The translations under genes were made by a program, and so were the position numbers. Below, in pieces: positions 62,142 to 64,000 of a stretch of 64,000 bases of DNA; position 1 is the first letter of the stretch, and the number at the start of each line of letters is the position of its first letter. The notes below the pieces were generated by a model. That model saw nothing but the letters and a program-made list of their open reading frames with translations, ran no database searches and was not told the DNA's origin. Origin of the DNA: Pseudomonas poae (GTDB lineage Bacteria; Pseudomonadota; Gammaproteobacteria; Pseudomonadales; Pseudomonadaceae); NCBI GenBank assembly GCA_004000515.1, contig CP034537.1, positions 6,214,001 to 6,278,000 of the forward strand. The letters are read 5' to 3'.

Positions 62142-62902
62142 TCACGGTTGTTTTGCGTCCTTATGCCTGAGGATCAGACGCGTACGGTCATGCCAAGGGC
62201 CGCCGCAGACAATTATCTCTGACGGCCTGCCGTATAGGTGGTGCAGCAGGAAAGGGCCAGGTCCGAAAACTCCTGAATCCTCACCAGGCAGTGACGGGTC
62301 GGTGCCAAGGTAAATGCCAGCGTGGTTCGGGTGAGCAGTCCGGCCAACCTGCATAACGATCATGTCACCGCGCTGCGGGCGATCAACACGCACGAAGCCG
62401 GCTGCCTCGTAGTGCTGCTCGTACAAGCTCGCGTTCTCCGCGCTCTCCCACCAGCCATCGGTGCGCTGGAAGGCCTCGAACTCAAGCCCCACTCGCGCTG
62501 ATACCAGTCGGCGCAGGCCTGCCAGCAGTCCCAGGCGCCGTGCACGAACGGGCGCTTGAGCAGCGGCGTACGGCCGGTCGGTGTGATCGTGCGTAGGTCG
62601 CCCTCGGGCCAGCTCAGGATGTGCCAGGGCAATGCCGTGGCCTCGCACATGGCAAGGTCATGCGGCGACGGCCTGCTGGTGGCGTCCGGGTGTGAGTGAA
62701 CGATGCCGATCACTTCGCCCAAGTCTTCAGCCGCGGCGTAGTCCTCGGGATCAAGCCTGAACTCTTCGTTCGGCTCCGTTGCGATGTTCCGGCACGGGAA
62801 ATACTTCTGCTTGCGCCCGGTGGCGAGCAGCAGGCCGCAACATTCTTTTGGATACTGGGCCGCCGCGTGCGCCCGGATAGCCGCAATGATGTGCTTGCGC
62901 AT
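62142..62902 (-). CDS. Tail assembly protein K: MPN (JAMM) + NlpC/P60 domains (one frameshift)
   Basis: A 253-residue (repaired) protein. The N-terminal metalloprotease-like JAMM domain has GEVIGIVHSHPDATSRPSPH and DLAMCEATALPWHILSWP; the C-terminal NlpC/P60 domain starts at the Cys in VHGAWDCWQACADWYQREWG and continues with RPQRGDMIVMQVGRTAHPNH (His). The frame breaks near 62496 in REWG|LEFEAFQRTDG. Fits lambda gpK, needed for tail-tip maturation and possibly for local peptidoglycan cutting. Confidence 0.86.
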
Positions 62903-62904
62903 GG

Positions 62905-63657
62905 TCAGCTCCGGGCAATCAGGGAAACGGCGGGGAATCCACCGAAGGACAGTTCGTTGTTCTCGCCGAAGCGCAACTTGCAAGACAACAAGCAGCCTTT
63001 GCACTGGTCAAGCGCCGGATCGTCCGTGGGATTGTCCTCGTCATCGAACATGGCCGCGCCGGTGTAGCCGCAATCTGGCCCACGGTACCCATTGGTCATG
63101 GCCCAGTGACAGAACGTTGTCATCTGCCGGCCTGGCAAACCGTGGTTATCGATCTCTCCAGGGGACGACAGCTCCCAAACCACCGCCTCGCCGTCCTCGC
63201 TGGTTTTCTGGTCGATGTACCAGTTTTCCAGCGCCTCCTGGGTCGGGTCGGCAGTTGGGTTGCCATCGGGGAAGTTCGCCGCGTCCAGGTACTGGGCCAG
63301 CGTCTCACGGACAGTCAGCTTGAACTTGAGCATGTCCTCAAAGGCCAGGCACAGCGCTGTGACGCGACCGTTGACGTTGCCTGCGGCAAAGGTTGGCCGA
63401 GAGGCGGTGCCGTCGCTGCTCGAGGAAATACCCTCAATCTGCACCGGCCAGGCCGCGTACTCCTGGCCCTGCCAGATAATCGACTTGGCGGGCAGGTCCT
63501 CTTCCGAACCCTCATAGGCCAGCAATTCCTCTGGCGTGTGCGGGATGGCGTGACCGTGGAAGCGCAGGTAATCCGCGCCGTACTCGGTGCCGTCAATTTC
63601 GAACAGGCGAATCTCGCCGCCGGGCTCCAGTTTCTGGATGTCCGTGATCAGTGCCAT
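62905..63657 (-). CDS. Minor tail protein L
   Basis: A 250-residue tail-tip protein, beginning MALITDIQKLEPGGEIRLFE. Cysteines in TTFCHWAMTNGYRGPDCGYT and DQCKGCLLSC form the four-cysteine site that in lambda gpL binds an iron-sulfur cluster. It ends 2 bases before K. No indel here. Confidence 0.87.
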   Translation of the reverse strand: MALITDIQKLEPGGEIRLFEIDGTEYGADYLRFHGHAIPHTPEELLAYEGSEEDLPAKSIIWQGQEYAAWPVQIEGISSSSDGTASRPTFAAGNVNGRVTALCLAFEDMLKFKLTVRETLAQYLDAANFPDGNPTADPTQEALENWYIDQKTSEDGEAVVWELSSPGEIDNHGLPGRQMTTFCHWAMTNGYRGPDCGYTGAAMFDDEDNPTDDPALDQCKGCLLSCKLRFGENNELSFGGFPAVSLIARS

Positions 63658-63668
63658 GTGCGGTTATC

Positions 63669-64000
63669 TCAGGGATGAAAGGTTTGCTGGAAAGTCGCAG
63701 TGATGGCGTAGACCTGGCCGCCGCGGTGCACTGGCTTGTAGCCGTTGCACTTGTAGAGGCCAAGCTCACCCAGGGGCGGCTCCCAGAGGAAGCCCTTCGC
63801 CCCTTTGTGCCGGTCGAGGAAGGCCATGATGTCCTTGATACGCCCCTTCAAACCGGTAAAGGTCACCGGCCATGATTGCGACCGGTTGTTGAGGCCATCC
63901 TCGACCGACTGCTCGTAGCCATCGCCAAACTGCTTGGAGCGAACGCGCTGGGTGATATCACCTTCTGCGCCCTTCTCTGTCGCCCAGGTGAATCGTTCGA
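63669..64000 (-). CDS. Minor tail protein M (partial, continues beyond the window)
   Basis: The C-terminal part, with the 5' end outside. The visible frame reads FTWATEKGAEGDITQRVRSK, QFGDGYEQSVEDGLNNRSQS, WPVTFTGLKGRIKDIMAFLD and a C-terminus ...QVYAITATFQQTFHP, matching phage minor tail protein M, which joins the tail tube end to L. The upstream genes (tape measure and others) lie beyond 64000. Confidence 0.84.
   Translation of the reverse strand, partial: ERFTWATEKGAEGDITQRVRSKQFGDGYEQSVEDGLNNRSQSWPVTFTGLKGRIKDIMAFLDRHKGAKGFLWEPPLGELGLYKCNGYKPVHRGGQVYAITATFQQTFHP

Larger units (their letters stand above)
51368..64000. mobile_element. Lambda-like prophage, left part (continues beyond the window)
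   Basis: An integrase on the + strand is followed by lysis and tail genes on the - strand in lambda order read from the right: M, L, K, (insert), I, J, small tail genes, tail fibre, Tfa, endolysin, Rz/Rz1. Head, packaging and repressor genes would lie past 64000. No flanking tRNA or right attachment site is visible, so the exact left end is uncertain and somewhere between 51157 and 51414 is most likely. Confidence 0.85.

Overview
The window looks like a chromosome of the Pseudomonas fluorescens group. It is GC-rich, carries Pseudomonas-type gene sets (dhcR-dhcAB-atoB, a BqsRS/CarRS-like two-component operon, DUF1652 and DUF1615 proteins, an MHS-family transporter beside a GMC oxidoreductase) and has at least nine copies of the palindromic GTGGGAGCxxGCTTGC-type REP/REPIN sequence between genes. 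No rRNA, tRNA or CRISPR was recognised.

Layout. 1-6.7 kb: a PAS-LuxR regulator, DUF1652 protein, MFS exporter, RcnB-like protein, then an XRE-cupin regulator / PuuA-type glutamine synthetase / AlkD-like HEAT protein cluster. 6.7-11.1 kb: a LysR regulator divergent from a GMC oxidoreductase and an MHS transporter. 11.2-14.6 kb: topoisomerase III, a CBS-pair protein and a sirtuin. 14.6-15.2 kb: a REPIN and a gene-free stretch with a perfect inverted repeat and a sigma-70-like promoter leading to a small conserved gene. 15.6-19.2 kb: dhcR-dhcA-dhcB-atoB for beta-keto acid / dehydrocarnitine CoA metabolism. 19.4-22.6 kb: thioesterase, DUF4349 and DUF1615 lipoproteins, LysE exporter. 22.8-27.7 kb: a large Rhs polymorphic toxin with an RNase A-like C-terminus and an overlapping CdiI-type immunity gene. 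27.8-43.4 kb: hemB, PhzF, GST, histidine phosphatase, TerC, LysR and MFS genes, YceH, shikimate dehydrogenase-like, AI-2E family permease, redoxin, U32 peptidase (TrhP) and a chemoreceptor. 43.5-51.2 kb: an Na+/H+ antiporter-family permease, a second chemoreceptor, a PepSY-PepSY-regulator-kinase operon with a BqsR-like box, and a patatin-like protein. 51.4 kb to the end: the left part of a lambda-like prophage (integrase, lysis genes, tail fibre, J, I, K, L, M) that contains a three-gene insert with its own promoter and terminator.

Sequence quality matters for reading this annotation. About 31 single-base indels, mostly one base lost from a short C/G run, break otherwise intact genes, including the normally essential hemB. 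Restoring one base at each point gives a whole number of codons and full family length in every case. These genes are therefore annotated as CDS with the lesion noted, and sequencing or assembly error is preferred over gene decay.
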